Positions 8,543 to 18,244 are shown, counted from the stretch's first letter. The stretch: DNA of 64,000 nucleotides from Sphingomonadaceae bacterium (GCA_024236155.1 JACKLA010000001.1:1178001-1242000), one strand, 5' to 3'. A program made the numbers and translations. The notes: generated by a model from the letters alone, not told the origin.

Positions 8543-11500
8543 GTGACGATGTTCCTGTTGATTGTGCTGGCCATTGCGACTGGCACCTTGTGGACCCGAA
8601 CCGACCGGATGGCGCGGCGGATGCAGTGGCTCGAAACGCGGCTGGACGGCCTCGAGTGGATCTTGCACGACCGGCAGGAGGGCGGGGCAAAGGCCGCTGG
8701 TGAAACCCCTTCATCGTCGGCCCCAACACCGCCCACCCCGGCATCTGAGCCGGAACCTGCTCCGGAACCTGTCCCGGCCCCAGCTCCATCGGACACCACC
8801 CGCAAGCCGGTGCCCTCCTTCGTGCCGGCGATGCGCCGGGAAGAAGTGGTGCATTCGCCTCCGGTCGACCAGCCCGAGCCCGCATCGCAACCGGAAGAGC
8901 CGGTGGAAACGCTTGTTGCAGCGGACCCCGCCAGCCGCCGTCCGCGCCTCGATCTCGAAGACCTGTTCGGGCGGCTGCTTCCGTGGACGGGCGGCGTCGC
9001 GCTGGCGGTGGCCGGGTTCTTCCTCGTGCGCTGGTCGATCGAGCAGGGCTTGCTCGGACCCGGCGTGCGCACGGCATTGGGCTTCCTGTTCGGCCTCGGC
9101 CTGCTCGGTGCGGCGGAAATCGCATACCGGCAGGAACACCGCATCGCCGACCCGCGCGTGCGGCAGGCATTGGCGGGCGCGGGCCTCGCGACGCTCTATG
9201 CCAGCTTCTACATGGCCGGGAGCATGTATGGCCTGATCGAGGTGACCGTGGCCTTCCTCGGCCTTGCCGGGGTGACGGCCGCGGCGATTGCGCTGTCGTT
9301 CCGTTTCGGATTGCCCAGCGCGATCCTTGGGCTTGTCGGCGGTTTCGCCGCGCCAGCACTGGTCGGCAGCGACGAGGCGAACTTGCCGCTGCTCGCGCTT
9401 TATCTCGCGCTTGTGACGGGCGGGCTGAGTTTTGCCGGGGAACGGCAGGGGCGCAGCTGGATGGGGCTTGCCGCGCTGGTCGGCGGGCTGGGCTGGGGCG
9501 TGCTGATGCTGCTGTCCGGTGTCACCGGCAGCGCGGATATCCTCGCCTTCGGTGCCTATATCGTGATGCTTGGCGCGGTGATCCCCGCCTTTACCTCCGG
9601 CCCGGAAGCACCGCCGGTGATCCGCGCGGTGATCGCAGTGCTGGCTGCGTTGCAGATGGCGGTAATGGTCTCGATTGCCGGGTTCGACCCCATGGCATGG
9701 TCGCTCTACCTGCTGCTCGCGGCGGCGCTGGCCTTCTTCGCCTGGCGTGAACCGCGCATGCGCGAGGCAAGCGGCTTTGCTGCCGTGCTTGGCCTGATCA
9801 TGCTCGGCCTGTGGCGCGGGGCGGAGACGGTGCCATTCCTCGCAGTCGTCGCCGGGCTGGCGGTGGTCTTCGCGCTGGTTCCGCTGGTTCATATCTGGCG
9901 CAGGGCAGAGCGCGTTGCCGATATTGCGCAGATCGCGATTGTGCCGCTGGCTCTGGCTGCAATTGCCTGCATCCGGTTCGCCTATGACTGGAGCGATGCG
10001 GCGCTGGCGCTGACCATGCTCGGCTTTGCCGCCATCCCGGCAGCTGCCAGCTGGCGCCGATGGGCACCCGATGACGAGCCGCTTGGCCTTGTCGCCCTGT
10101 TGCCGCTGGTTCCAGCCGCCATCGGATCGGTCATCGCCGGATGGATCATGCTGCCCGAATGGGCCGCGCCGATCCCGCCTGCCATCGCAGCCGTGGGTTT
10201 CGTCCTGCTGGGCTGGAAGCGAGAGCAGGCGGTGTTGTCTGCCTATGGCTGGTGCGCGATTGCCGTCGCGGGCGTGGCGATGGGCATCGACTACAGGCTG
10301 GCTTCCGACGAGACGCTGCGCATGGCCCAGCCGCATCCGGCGCAGCTGGCCGGCCAGTCGCTGATCCGCTGGGCTGCGCTGTTGGCCGGGCCGCTCGCGA
10401 TGGCGTTGCGCCGTGTGGCCATGCCCAGCAGGCAGGCGGGCGAGGTGCTGGCGATTATCGCCTTCTATGGCCTGGTCGCACAGTTCCTGCCGGGCGACAT
10501 GCTGGCATGGTTCATGGCCGCCGCTGCGGTCGGGATAGCCATGCTGCCGAACCGGCGCATCGCCGCAAGTTCGACCGCGCTGGTGATAGCCGGGGCATGG
10601 GCGCTCGATCCGGTCGCACAATGGCTGGTCGGCGCAGCAGGCTCTCTCAATGGCGAGGCGATGATGATCGCCGGGACGCTCGGCTGGCATGAGATCGCGC
10701 TGCATATCCTGCCGGTCGTTGCAGCCAGCGCGGCACTGATCGTGGCCGTCTTCCGGGCGACAGAGGCACGTATCCCGCTGGCCCTGGTGTTCGGTACGTT
10801 TGGCGTGATCGCGTTGCATATCGGCTACAAGCAGGTCTTCGCCATCGCGACGCCCGAACAATTCGTGGCATACGGGCTTGCCGAACGCACGCTGTGGCAG
10901 GCGATCCTGTTGGGCATTGCGCTGGCCGCGTGGCGAGGGGTCGCGCGAATGCCGGAACTGCGGCTGGCGAGCGGCCTGCTGGCCGGGGCATCGCTGGCCC
11001 ATTTCTTCACTTACACGCTGGTGATGCACAACCCGATGGCGGTGGCGCAGGCGGTCGGTCCGTGGCCGGTGTTCAACCTCGTGGCCGGGGCGATGGGTGT
11101 CGCGCTGGGCGCAGTGGCGCTGCTCAGGCAGCTGGCGCAGGCGCACGGACAGCATCCGCGCCGCCTGTGCGATGTGGCCACCATGGTCCTCACCGTGCTG
11201 CTCGGTATCGCCCTGTTGCGGCAGGCCTTCGCCGGGTCGATCCTGCTCGAACCGCCGGTTGGCGGGACCGAGGACCTGCTGCGGTCGCTGCTTGGCATCG
11301 TGCTCGCCATCGGTTTCCTCGGCTGGGGTGCCCGGACCGGCAGCCAGAGCTGGCGGATCGGCTCGCTGGTGCTGATCCTGCTCGCCGTGCTCAAGGTCTT
11401 CCTGCTCGATGCGGCGGGGCTGGAGGGGCTGGCGCGCATCGCCTCCTTCATGGCGCTCGGCTTCAGCCTGATCGGGATCGGCTGGTTCTACAAACGGCTG

Positions 11501-11548
11501 CTGTCGCAGCCGCGCCAGCCGGGCGAAACGCCCGAAGCGGCGGCCTGA
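8543..11548 (+). CDS. DUF2339 large polytopic membrane protein
   Basis: A 1001-residue integral membrane protein of unknown function. After one N-terminal membrane segment (TMFLLIVLAIATGTLW) come a short coiled-coil-like stretch and a proline/glutamate-rich linker (about residues 60-140), then an almost continuous run of more than 20 hydrophobic segments to the end. The motif LEDLFGRLLPWTGGVALAVAG before the membrane block is typical of DUF2339. I chose GTG 8543 because GGGGAGG is six bases upstream; ATG 8549 is the alternative. It shares its promoter region with a TetR gene. No role can be assigned from sequence. Confidence 0.88.
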   Translation: MTMFLLIVLAIATGTLWTRTDRMARRMQWLETRLDGLEWILHDRQEGGAKAAGETPSSSAPTPPTPASEPEPAPEPVPAPAPSDTTRKPVPSFVPAMRREEVVHSPPVDQPEPASQPEEPVETLVAADPASRRPRLDLEDLFGRLLPWTGGVALAVAGFFLVRWSIEQGLLGPGVRTALGFLFGLGLLGAAEIAYRQEHRIADPRVRQALAGAGLATLYASFYMAGSMYGLIEVTVAFLGLAGVTAAAIALSFRFGLPSAILGLVGGFAAPALVGSDEANLPLLALYLALVTGGLSFAGERQGRSWMGLAALVGGLGWGVLMLLSGVTGSADILAFGAYIVMLGAVIPAFTSGPEAPPVIRAVIAVLAALQMAVMVSIAGFDPMAWSLYLLLAAALAFFAWREPRMREASGFAAVLGLIMLGLWRGAETVPFLAVVAGLAVVFALVPLVHIWRRAERVADIAQIAIVPLALAAIACIRFAYDWSDAALALTMLGFAAIPAAASWRRWAPDDEPLGLVALLPLVPAAIGSVIAGWIMLPEWAAPIPPAIAAVGFVLLGWKREQAVLSAYGWCAIAVAGVAMGIDYRLASDETLRMAQPHPAQLAGQSLIRWAALLAGPLAMALRRVAMPSRQAGEVLAIIAFYGLVAQFLPGDMLAWFMAAAAVGIAMLPNRRIAASSTALVIAGAWALDPVAQWLVGAAGSLNGEAMMIAGTLGWHEIALHILPVVAASAALIVAVFRATEARIPLALVFGTFGVIALHIGYKQVFAIATPEQFVAYGLAERTLWQAILLGIALAAWRGVARMPELRLASGLLAGASLAHFFTYTLVMHNPMAVAQAVGPWPVFNLVAGAMGVALGAVALLRQLAQAHGQHPRRLCDVATMVLTVLLGIALLRQAFAGSILLEPPVGGTEDLLRSLLGIVLAIGFLGWGARTGSQSWRIGSLVLILLAVLKVFLLDAAGLEGLARIASFMALGFSLIGIGWFYKRLLSQPRQPGETPEAAA

Positions 11549-11624
11549 TCGAAATTGGGCGCATACCCGTCACGAGCGTGTCACATCCGCGCGCCAATCC
11601 CGCTGGCGAAAGGGGCATGGCGCA

Positions 11625-12302
11625 GTGGGAATCGTTTCGATCTTCCTCACCGGGGAAATGGCCGACAATATCGAGGACTTCGATAGCGGAACCAGCCGCT
11701 TCGTCTTCGCTCGCCTGACGCCCAAAGGCCCGAACCGGCTGGTCGAAGGGAGCATGTGGGCGTTCATCGATTGGGTGATGGACGACCTTTCCGGCCTCGA
11801 GATGGTGCGCCGCCTGCGCGCCGACCCGCGCACGGCGGATGCGCATGTGACCATGGTGCTCGAACAGGACGATGCCGAAGATCGCCGCCGCGCGCTGCGT
11901 GCCGGGGCAGACGACTATGTGGTCGGCCCGCTTGACCGGACGACCGTGCTCGACCGGGTGATGGCCTTGCAGTCGACCCACCAGCGCGGCGCCACCACGC
12001 GGCTGGAACTCGGGCCGCTATGTATCGACATGGCCGCCCTGCGTGCCAGCTGGGGCGACACGATGATCGAGCTGAGGCCCAACGAATTCCGCCTGCTGCG
12101 TTTCTTCGTCGAGAATTCCGACAAGGTGCTGACCCGCAGCGAACTGATCGAGGGATTGGGCAAGCAGGAACCGCCGATCGACGAGCGCACCGTCGACGTA
12201 TGGATCGGCCGGTTGCGCCGCGCGCTCAAGGCGGCAGGCGCAGGCAATCCGCTGCGCACCGTCCGCTCGCTCGGCTACGTATTCGACACCCCGCGCGGCT
12301 GA
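11625..12302 (+). CDS. Atypical OmpR/PhoB-type response regulator
   Basis: A 225-residue protein with a receiver-like N-terminal half and a C-terminal winged-helix DNA-binding domain (about residues 125-222; ELRPNEFRLLRFFVENSDKVLTRSELIEGL, RTVRSLGYVF). The phospho-acceptor position is kept (D49 in FIDWVMDDLSGLEM). The usual N-terminal acidic pair and the conserved lysine near the end of the receiver (here YVVGPLD) are missing. Phosphorylation may therefore be altered or absent. No histidine kinase is adjacent. The start is GTG 11625, with GAAAGGGG upstream. Confidence 0.85.
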   Translation: MGIVSIFLTGEMADNIEDFDSGTSRFVFARLTPKGPNRLVEGSMWAFIDWVMDDLSGLEMVRRLRADPRTADAHVTMVLEQDDAEDRRRALRAGADDYVVGPLDRTTVLDRVMALQSTHQRGATTRLELGPLCIDMAALRASWGDTMIELRPNEFRLLRFFVENSDKVLTRSELIEGLGKQEPPIDERTVDVWIGRLRRALKAAGAGNPLRTVRSLGYVFDTPRG

Positions 12303-12326
12303 TCGCGCTGCCTTGATCCATCGACG

Positions 12327-12365
12327 GTAAAAGGAAACGGCCGCTCCCCACAGGAGAGCGGCCGT
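12327..12365 (-). terminator. Rho-independent terminator of the TonB receptor gene
   Basis: A 10-bp stem (ACGGCCGCTC / GAGCGGCCGT, 12337-12365) is followed on the minus strand by a T-rich run read from 12336 down to about 12328. It lies just beyond the stop of the minus-strand receptor gene. Confidence 0.75.
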
Positions 12366-12393
12366 CCTTCGTACCCGCTTGGGAGGGGCGGGA

Positions 12394-15063
12394 TCAGAAC
12401 TCGGTCGAGACCGAAAGCGCGAAGCTCTGGCCGACCTTGTAGCTGTTGATGTCGATGCGGGTGGTGCCGTTGTCCTGGTATTCGAAATTGTCGCGCCCGA
12501 AGATGTTGCGCGCTTCGAATTTCAGTTCGAACGGCTGCTTCGCCAGCGAGATTTCCTGCCGCACCACGAAATCGACCGTCAGGCCGGGATTCTCGATAAT
12601 GTCCGGAAGGTCGGCGGTGCCGCGGCTGGTTACCCGCTCGCTGGAATAGTTCACCAGCAAGGTTGCCTGCTGCAGCTTGTCGGTATTTTCGATGCCCAGC
12701 TGGAGGTTGGCCATATGGTCAGACTGGCCGGTCAGGGCCACGCCATCGCGGAAGAAGTTGGTTGCCGGCTGGTCGGCGAAGGGGAAGACGCGGGCGACAT
12801 CGTTCGCGCCGACCTTCAGCTCCGACTGGGTGTAGGTGTAGTTGGCAACCGTGATGATGCGCTTGTTTTCCCACCAGCCGCCCCAGTCGTAGAGGTCGAT
12901 ACCGTATTGCAGGTCGAACTCGGCGCCATAGAGCGTCGCTTCGGGGGCATTGGCGAAGCCCGAGATGCGATCATTGTCGGAGAAGCTCGAATAGACTTCG
13001 ATCGGGTTGTCGATCTTCTTGTAGAAACCTGCCAGCGACACGCGGTTGCCGCGCCCGAAGTAATATTCGCCGCGCGCCTCGGCGTTGAACAGCTTGCTGT
13101 CGACCAGCGACGGGTTGCCGTTGAACTGGCGGTTGGTTTCCGGGTCGTAATAGGTCTGGAAAATCAGTTCGCGGAATTGCGGGCGGGCAATCGTCTTCGA
13201 CGCATTGAGCCGCAGCTGGAATTCGGGGCTCACTTCCCATGTCAGCGTTGCTGCCGGGAGGAAATAGTCGTTGGCGAGGAAGGTCGAGCTGCCCGAATTG
13301 GTCGGGGTGGCGAACACCTCGACCGGCACCACCGATTGTTCTGCATCCTCATAGCGAACGCCGATGTCCAGCGTGACGCTGTCGAACGGATTGACCTGCC
13401 CCTTGAGGTAACCGGCGTGGATTTTCAGCGCCGCTTCGAAGGCCGGATCGGCCTCGGTGCTTTCGATCAGGCCAAGGCCATAGAAGTCGATGATCGCATC
13501 GCCCAGCAGCAGGTCGGGGCGCAGTGCGCCGACCCCGTCGGGGAAGGAACTGTCGGCATTGATCAGGAACTCGCGCCGCTCCGAATAGCGGCTGGTGTCG
13601 GTATAGGCATAGCCTGCCGTCAGCCGCAGCCAGTCGGTCAGCGGATAGCTGAAGTCGATCCCGCCATACCACAGGTCTTCCTTGAGCTCGGAAAAGGCGA
13701 CCGATGCGCTGCCGGTCTGCCGGTCGAGCACATTGATGAAGGTATCGCCCAGCGGATCGTTGGCATTGTTGGTGCGGACATAGGTGAAGCTGTATTCGTA
13801 AGGTGCTTCACGCTGCGTCTGGGCATAGCCTGCGCGCAGGTCGACATCGAGATCGCCGAACACCAGCTCCGCCACCAGCTGGCTGTCGAGCAGCTGGCGT
13901 TCGTGCCAGATCGTATCCTGCTGGAATTCGCTGTCGTCGTCCTGGAAATCCTCGCCCAGTGCAAGGCGCGATTGCTTCAGCGTGTCGCGGATGAACAGGT
14001 TGGTCCAGCGGAAGCGGTGGTCGCCCGCCTCGAGGCCAAAGCCGAGCAGGCCGTTCACCAGGATACGGTTGTCGGTCACGAAGTCGCGGAAATCGGTGTC
14101 GAGATCGAGATCGGCATTGACCGCCGTCTGCGAGACGATCGAACGGTTGCGCCACTTGTTCGAGATCGAAGCGGTTGCGATCACCCCGAAGCGGCTCGCG
14201 CCGATATCGAAGGAATCGCCCGCCGTGATCCCGCCGGAGAAGTTCACCGGCAGTTCGTCGATCTCCTGCGTCAGGACGAGATTGGGATTGCCCAGCTGCT
14301 TGAGGATCGAAGCCTGGTCCACACCGAGGTCCGACATGCGTGCGCCGCTGTCGAAAAATGCCTGCAGGGCGGGCGGCACATCGCGGGTGCCGTCGTCGAA
14401 ACCGGCCCAGTCATAGTCCGAACCGTAGTAGTCGATCCCGCCGGAAAAGGTCGTCTGTTCGTCGCCGCTGATCCCGGCGCTGAACTTGATGAAGCCTTCA
14501 TCGGGCACGGCGCGGGTGGTGAGATTGATCACACCGCCGCCGAATTCGCCCGGGAAGTTCGCCGAATAGGTCTTCTGCACCAGCGAGCTGGCGACGATAT
14601 TGGTCGGGAAGATATCGAGCGGGACGACGCGGCTGAGCGGCTGCGGCGAGGGGAGCGGGAGGCCATTGAGCAGCGCGAGCGAGTAGCGATCGCCAAGCCC
14701 GCGCACGAAGACGAAGCCCTGCCCCTGGACCGAAAGGCCGGTCACGCGGCCCAGCGCGCCGGCAATGTCGCCTTCGCCGGTGCGCGCGATTTCCTCGTTC
14801 GAGAGGACCGAGACGACCTGGGTCGAACTGCGCGTCATGTCGCGGTTGCGGCGCCCGGTAACGACGATTTCACCGCCGCCGCCGGGGATCGAGATTTCAG
14901 GGTCTTCAGCCTGTTCTTCCTCGGGCTGTCCATCCTGGAGCAGCAGTTCCTCCTCATCCTCTGCGGTGACCGGCTGTGCCGTATCTTGCGCGAATGCGGT
15001 GGCAGGGAAAGTGAGGGCGGTGGTGAGCAGGAGCAGCCCCGTCAACTGCTTGCCGGTAGACAT
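12394..15063 (-). CDS. TonB-dependent outer-membrane receptor
   Basis: An 889-residue receptor. A signal peptide (about 1-26, ending ATAFAQ) precedes an acidic linker, a TonB box-like EIVVTG and a plug domain (ALGRVTGLSVQGQGFVFVRGLGDRYSLALLNG). The beta barrel ends with SFALSVSTEF, having the terminal phenylalanine usual for outer-membrane barrels. I chose ATG 15063, which has AAGGGG before it, over an upstream in-frame start that would place residues before the signal peptide. A large lipoprotein gene lies directly upstream in the same direction, 115 bp away. The pair looks like an uptake or surface-binding unit; the ligand is unknown. Confidence 0.93.
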   Translation of the reverse strand: MSTGKQLTGLLLLTTALTFPATAFAQDTAQPVTAEDEEELLLQDGQPEEEQAEDPEISIPGGGGEIVVTGRRNRDMTRSSTQVVSVLSNEEIARTGEGDIAGALGRVTGLSVQGQGFVFVRGLGDRYSLALLNGLPLPSPQPLSRVVPLDIFPTNIVASSLVQKTYSANFPGEFGGGVINLTTRAVPDEGFIKFSAGISGDEQTTFSGGIDYYGSDYDWAGFDDGTRDVPPALQAFFDSGARMSDLGVDQASILKQLGNPNLVLTQEIDELPVNFSGGITAGDSFDIGASRFGVIATASISNKWRNRSIVSQTAVNADLDLDTDFRDFVTDNRILVNGLLGFGLEAGDHRFRWTNLFIRDTLKQSRLALGEDFQDDDSEFQQDTIWHERQLLDSQLVAELVFGDLDVDLRAGYAQTQREAPYEYSFTYVRTNNANDPLGDTFINVLDRQTGSASVAFSELKEDLWYGGIDFSYPLTDWLRLTAGYAYTDTSRYSERREFLINADSSFPDGVGALRPDLLLGDAIIDFYGLGLIESTEADPAFEAALKIHAGYLKGQVNPFDSVTLDIGVRYEDAEQSVVPVEVFATPTNSGSSTFLANDYFLPAATLTWEVSPEFQLRLNASKTIARPQFRELIFQTYYDPETNRQFNGNPSLVDSKLFNAEARGEYYFGRGNRVSLAGFYKKIDNPIEVYSSFSDNDRISGFANAPEATLYGAEFDLQYGIDLYDWGGWWENKRIITVANYTYTQSELKVGANDVARVFPFADQPATNFFRDGVALTGQSDHMANLQLGIENTDKLQQATLLVNYSSERVTSRGTADLPDIIENPGLTVDFVVRQEISLAKQPFELKFEARNIFGRDNFEYQDNGTTRIDINSYKVGQSFALSVSTEF

Positions 15064-15178
15064 GATCGATGACCCCTTCGTCACGATGAATTCCAATGTT
15101 CGGTTCCGGCTGGCGCCGGATGGTAAGAAGGGAGGCGCCGCGCAAAAGCGTGCGGCGCCTCCCCTGCTATGCAGTCGA

Positions 15179-16744
15179 TCAGTAGACCGGCAGCGAGGTG
15201 CAGGCGCCGACATTGCTGCCGAACGAAACCGCTGCGCTGTCGCAGGTCCAGCCCTGGAAACGGGTGGCGTTCTGCGCCGCGCCGATGAAGCCAGCATTCT
15301 CGAAGAAGTTGGACAGGCCAGCCGGGTTGAAGAAGGCCACGGCGTTCTCGTTCGCACCGTTGATGAAAGTCATCGTCAGCGTGTTGGTGAGTGCGTCGTT
15401 GTTGTTCGAACCGGCATCGAAGATGGTCTTGGCCTGGGCGGCGGTCGCACCGCCATTGCTGCCGTTGCGGAACGGTGTGGCGCAATCCATCACGAACGAA
15501 TTGAAGCGCGGTGCGCCCAGTTCGTCGAGGCCGGCATTCGCACCCTGGATGGTCTGCGCATCGTCGATGCGGACGCAGGCCGTACCGTTCGATCCGTCGA
15601 CCAGCACCGAGTTCACGATGGCATAATCTGCACCGCCGCGGATACGCACAGCCTGGTCGCCGGTGCGGCGCAGGATGAAGGTGGCATTCGAGATCTGCGT
15701 GTTCTGGCGCGGGGTCGAGTCGTTGAAAGCGTTGCTCGAGTCCGCCTCGATGATGGTGTCGCCCACGCCGTCACGCTGGACCGCGACGACATATTGCAGG
15801 TTTGCCTTCACACCGGTGTCGGTATCGATCGAATCGTCTTCCGCACCGACCACGACAAGCCCCTTGGCGTTGACGTAACCGCCGAAGAATTCGACGCCGT
15901 CATCCGAGCTGTTGAAGCTCATGATGTTGTTGAAGGTGGTACCGGTACCGGTACCGCCGGTGGTCAGCGATTGCAGTTCGTTGTCGCCCGACAGGACGAA
16001 GCCCGAATAGCGGATCTGGACGAAGGCGAGGTCGCCCGAGTCGTCGCCCGGTGTCGCGCCGCCGAAGATTGCCGGCTGTGCCGCGCCTTCGACCTGGCGT
16101 TCGCAGTTGACGCTGCCGGGGGTTGCGCCCGGCGCGATGCAGTCGGTTACCGGGGCGCGTCCGCCCAGGACGATGCCGCCCCACTGGCCCGACGAGTTGT
16201 CATTGTTGAGGCCGAGCACATTGTCGCGGCTGGTGAAGACGATCGGGCGCGATGCGGTGCCGACGGCGTTGATCTTGTTGCCGCGGTTGACCATCAGGAA
16301 GGCCGACCCGCTGGCATAGACCATTGCACCCGGATCGATCGTCAGCGTGACATTGGTGTCCGAAAGGCCGTCGCTCGCATCGGGAGCGGGGCCGCCGTCG
16401 GTGCCGACATCGACACGGCCGGGCATGCGGTAAAGCAGGCCGGCGATATAGGGCAGCGTGCTCGAAGTGTTGAAACGTGCAGGCATGGCGCAGACGCGGT
16501 AGGTGCCGGTCGGGCCCTGGATCGTGCCTTCGTCGGTCAGGCCCTGCGCATCGGCGATGGTCGGGCAGCCATTGGCCGCAGTGACCGTGCCGCCGGTGGG
16601 CGTCGGGGGCGGTGTCGGCGTGGGCGTCGGGTTGTTGATGATCACATTGCCGCCGGTTCCGGGCGACGCGATTTCCTCAGCGCCGCAGCCGGCAAGTGCC
16701 AGCATGCTGCAACCGAATACGAGCGAGCGAGTGATAGTCTTCAC
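15179..16744 (-). CDS. Secreted lipoprotein with predicted beta-helix repeats
   Basis: A 521-residue protein with a lipoprotein signal (FGCSMLALAGC; lipidated cysteine at about residue 20). A threonine/proline linker follows (NNPTPTPTPPPTPTGG). The body has many short hydrophobic-asparagine-glycine repeats (GGADYAIVNSVLVDG, NATFILRRTGDQAVRIRG), as in right-handed parallel beta-helix proteins. I placed the start at GTG 16744 because AGGGGGA precedes it and the signal peptide then has normal length. It is encoded just upstream of a TonB receptor and may be its surface partner; that is inference. I do not recognise a catalytic motif. Confidence 0.78.
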   Translation of the reverse strand: MKTITRSLVFGCSMLALAGCGAEEIASPGTGGNVIINNPTPTPTPPPTPTGGTVTAANGCPTIADAQGLTDEGTIQGPTGTYRVCAMPARFNTSSTLPYIAGLLYRMPGRVDVGTDGGPAPDASDGLSDTNVTLTIDPGAMVYASGSAFLMVNRGNKINAVGTASRPIVFTSRDNVLGLNNDNSSGQWGGIVLGGRAPVTDCIAPGATPGSVNCERQVEGAAQPAIFGGATPGDDSGDLAFVQIRYSGFVLSGDNELQSLTTGGTGTGTTFNNIMSFNSSDDGVEFFGGYVNAKGLVVVGAEDDSIDTDTGVKANLQYVVAVQRDGVGDTIIEADSSNAFNDSTPRQNTQISNATFILRRTGDQAVRIRGGADYAIVNSVLVDGSNGTACVRIDDAQTIQGANAGLDELGAPRFNSFVMDCATPFRNGSNGGATAAQAKTIFDAGSNNNDALTNTLTMTFINGANENAVAFFNPAGLSNFFENAGFIGAAQNATRFQGWTCDSAAVSFGSNVGACTSLPVY

Positions 16745-17056
16745 GGGTACGGTTCCCCCTGGGATGTCCAAGAATCGGGTTGCGACAGAAGCATCGCGAC
16801 TCGCCCGCTAGGCCCGCTGCATGACAGTTTGTTTGCAAGATTTCGCTTTAAAGTAAGCGACTTATATACGACTGTGATATGACAAAAATGACGGAGTATA
16901 AGCCGGATCGAGGGCTTGCGGTTTCACAAATCCGCCCAGTCCCGAGTCGTTCGGCGGCTCAAATATTACAAATCAGTGACAGTGTTTCATTTTTGTTGCA
17001 GTTTCGCGTTGCCAGGGGCACTTTTCTCTCACAAAACAGGTAATGGGAGAGTGAAA
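16745..17056. other. 312-bp divergent intergenic region (promoters)
   Basis: This AT-rich region lies between the minus-strand lipoprotein gene and the plus-strand TPR gene. It contains a small hairpin (CGCTT ... AAGCG near 16844-16859) and two TGAC motifs around 16880-16893. I checked for a Pho box, but the repeats are 9 rather than 11 bp apart, so I do not call one. No gene or RNA is visible. Confidence 0.4.
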
Positions 17057-17413
17057 ATGGCGTTCGGACTGATACTGACAGCCGCACTCGCATCGCAGGC
17101 GGCAATCCCGGCAAGCGATGTCGCTTACGAGGAACTTTCGGCCCAGCAGAACCGTGCGGCGATCGAGAAGCTCGAGGCGCAGCCGGTAACGGAAGACCCG
17201 GCGAAGCTGATCAACCTTGGTATCGCCTATGCCCGCGAAGGGCGCCACGTCCAGGCACGCGCGATGTTCGAGCAGGCGGCGCGGTCGGAAAACCGGGTCC
17301 AGCTCGAAACCGCGACGGGTGAATGGGTCGACTCGCGCTGGCTCGCAGTGCGCGCCATTGCGCTGCTCGATGAAGGGGAGTTCGGCGACACCAGCCGCTT
17401 CGCCGCGCGCTGA
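17057..17413 (+). CDS. Small exported TPR-like protein
   Basis: A 118-residue protein. The first 20 residues are hydrophobic (MAFGLILTAALASQAAIPAS) and probably a signal peptide. Residues about 45-75 (PAKLINLGIAYAREGRHVQARAMFEQAA) form a clear tetratricopeptide repeat. The start ATG 17057 has GGGAG seven bases upstream; a longer frame reading back to 16916 would cross the promoter region. TPR motifs mediate protein contacts. Its divergent position beside a TonB receptor-lipoprotein pair suggests that it serves the same periplasmic system, but this is not proven. Confidence 0.8.
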   Translation: MAFGLILTAALASQAAIPASDVAYEELSAQQNRAAIEKLEAQPVTEDPAKLINLGIAYAREGRHVQARAMFEQAARSENRVQLETATGEWVDSRWLAVRAIALLDEGEFGDTSRFAAR

Positions 17414-17454
17414 GGCTTCTTACCCCTTGGGGGTCGCAAACCACCGATAAGCTC

Positions 17455-17491
17455 AGGCCCGTCCGGTTCGATCCGGGCGGGCCTCTCTTTT
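17455..17491 (+). terminator. Rho-independent terminator after the TPR gene
   Basis: A 12-bp stem (AGGCCCGTCCGG / CCGGGCGGGCCT, with one G-T pair) with a six-base loop is followed by CTCTTTT. It separates the TPR gene from the type IV secretion operon. Confidence 0.85.
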
Positions 17492-17602
17492 GAAACGCGG
17501 TGCGTTTTTGGCGCGGCAATTCGCTTCCCTGCCACATTGGTTCACCTTGCTGTCACCGACGTGTCATGTAGGATACGCATGGGGACCGGACGGAGGGACC
17601 GA

Positions 17603-18244
17603 ATGATTCTCTGGTCGAGGCTCCGGCTCGCTTTTGGTGTGGGTCTGGCGCTCACGACCGCCCCGGCTTGGGCGGACGTGTTGGAAATCGATGGCGAAAC
17701 GAGTCGCTGGGTTGCCGGCGGCCCCGATGTGCTGTCGGTTGAGGGCGTCGGCGCGCAGGCGATGCTGGCCAAGCCGCCGGTTGAACTTTCCGCCGATTTC
17801 GCCGTCCCGCAGGAATCGATCGCCGATGCCGCCGCAGGCCTCGGGTTGGTCCCGGCGGAATATATCGCCAAGGTCCATGAACTGTCTGCCCGCTTCGACC
17901 TCAGCCCCGCGCTGATCGAGGCGCTGGTGTGGCAGGAAAGCCGCTGGCAGCACCGCGCCGTATCGCCGGTCGGTGCGCGCGGTCTTGCCCAGCTGATGCC
18001 GGGCACCGCGCGCGAGATGGGCGTGAACCCTGACGATCCTTTCTCCAACCTCGAAGGCGGCGCGCGTTACCTGCGTGAACAGATCGACCGCTTCGATGGC
18101 AATCTTGAGAAGGCGCTTGCCGCCTATAATGCGGGGCCGGGACGGGTAATCGCCGCCGACGGCATTCCGCGTATTCGCGAAACACAGCTTTACGTGGCGT
18201 CCATCATGGGGCGTCTCGCCAACCATTCCCGGAGTCCTGAATAA
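17603..18244 (+). CDS. virB1: VirB1-like lytic transglycosylase
   Basis: A 213-residue enzyme with a signal peptide (ending APAWA) and an SLT domain in its C-terminal half. Catalytic E112 lies in LVWQESRW, and GARGLAQLMPGTA and ALAAYNAGPG are the other family motifs. It cuts peptidoglycan strands to open a path for the secretion channel. The start ATG 17603 has GGAGGG upstream. It is the first gene of a type IV secretion operon, and its TAA stop abuts the ATG of virB2. Confidence 0.9.
   Translation: MILWSRLRLAFGVGLALTTAPAWADVLEIDGETSRWVAGGPDVLSVEGVGAQAMLAKPPVELSADFAVPQESIADAAAGLGLVPAEYIAKVHELSARFDLSPALIEALVWQESRWQHRAVSPVGARGLAQLMPGTAREMGVNPDDPFSNLEGGARYLREQIDRFDGNLEKALAAYNAGPGRVIAADGIPRIRETQLYVASIMGRLANHSRSPE

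Noticed and set aside
8711..11155. An 814-codon open frame on the minus strand opposite the DUF2339 gene
   Set aside because: It has His/Arg/Gln-rich composition typical of an antisense shadow in GC-rich DNA, with no domain or ribosome site.
12379..15072. An 897-codon plus-strand frame opposite the TonB receptor gene
   Set aside because: It is an antisense shadow without recognisable domains; the receptor is complete on the minus strand.
16870..16900. A Pho box upstream of the lipoprotein gene
   Set aside because: The two GTCA motifs are 9 rather than 11 bp apart, and flanking bases do not match the PhoB consensus.
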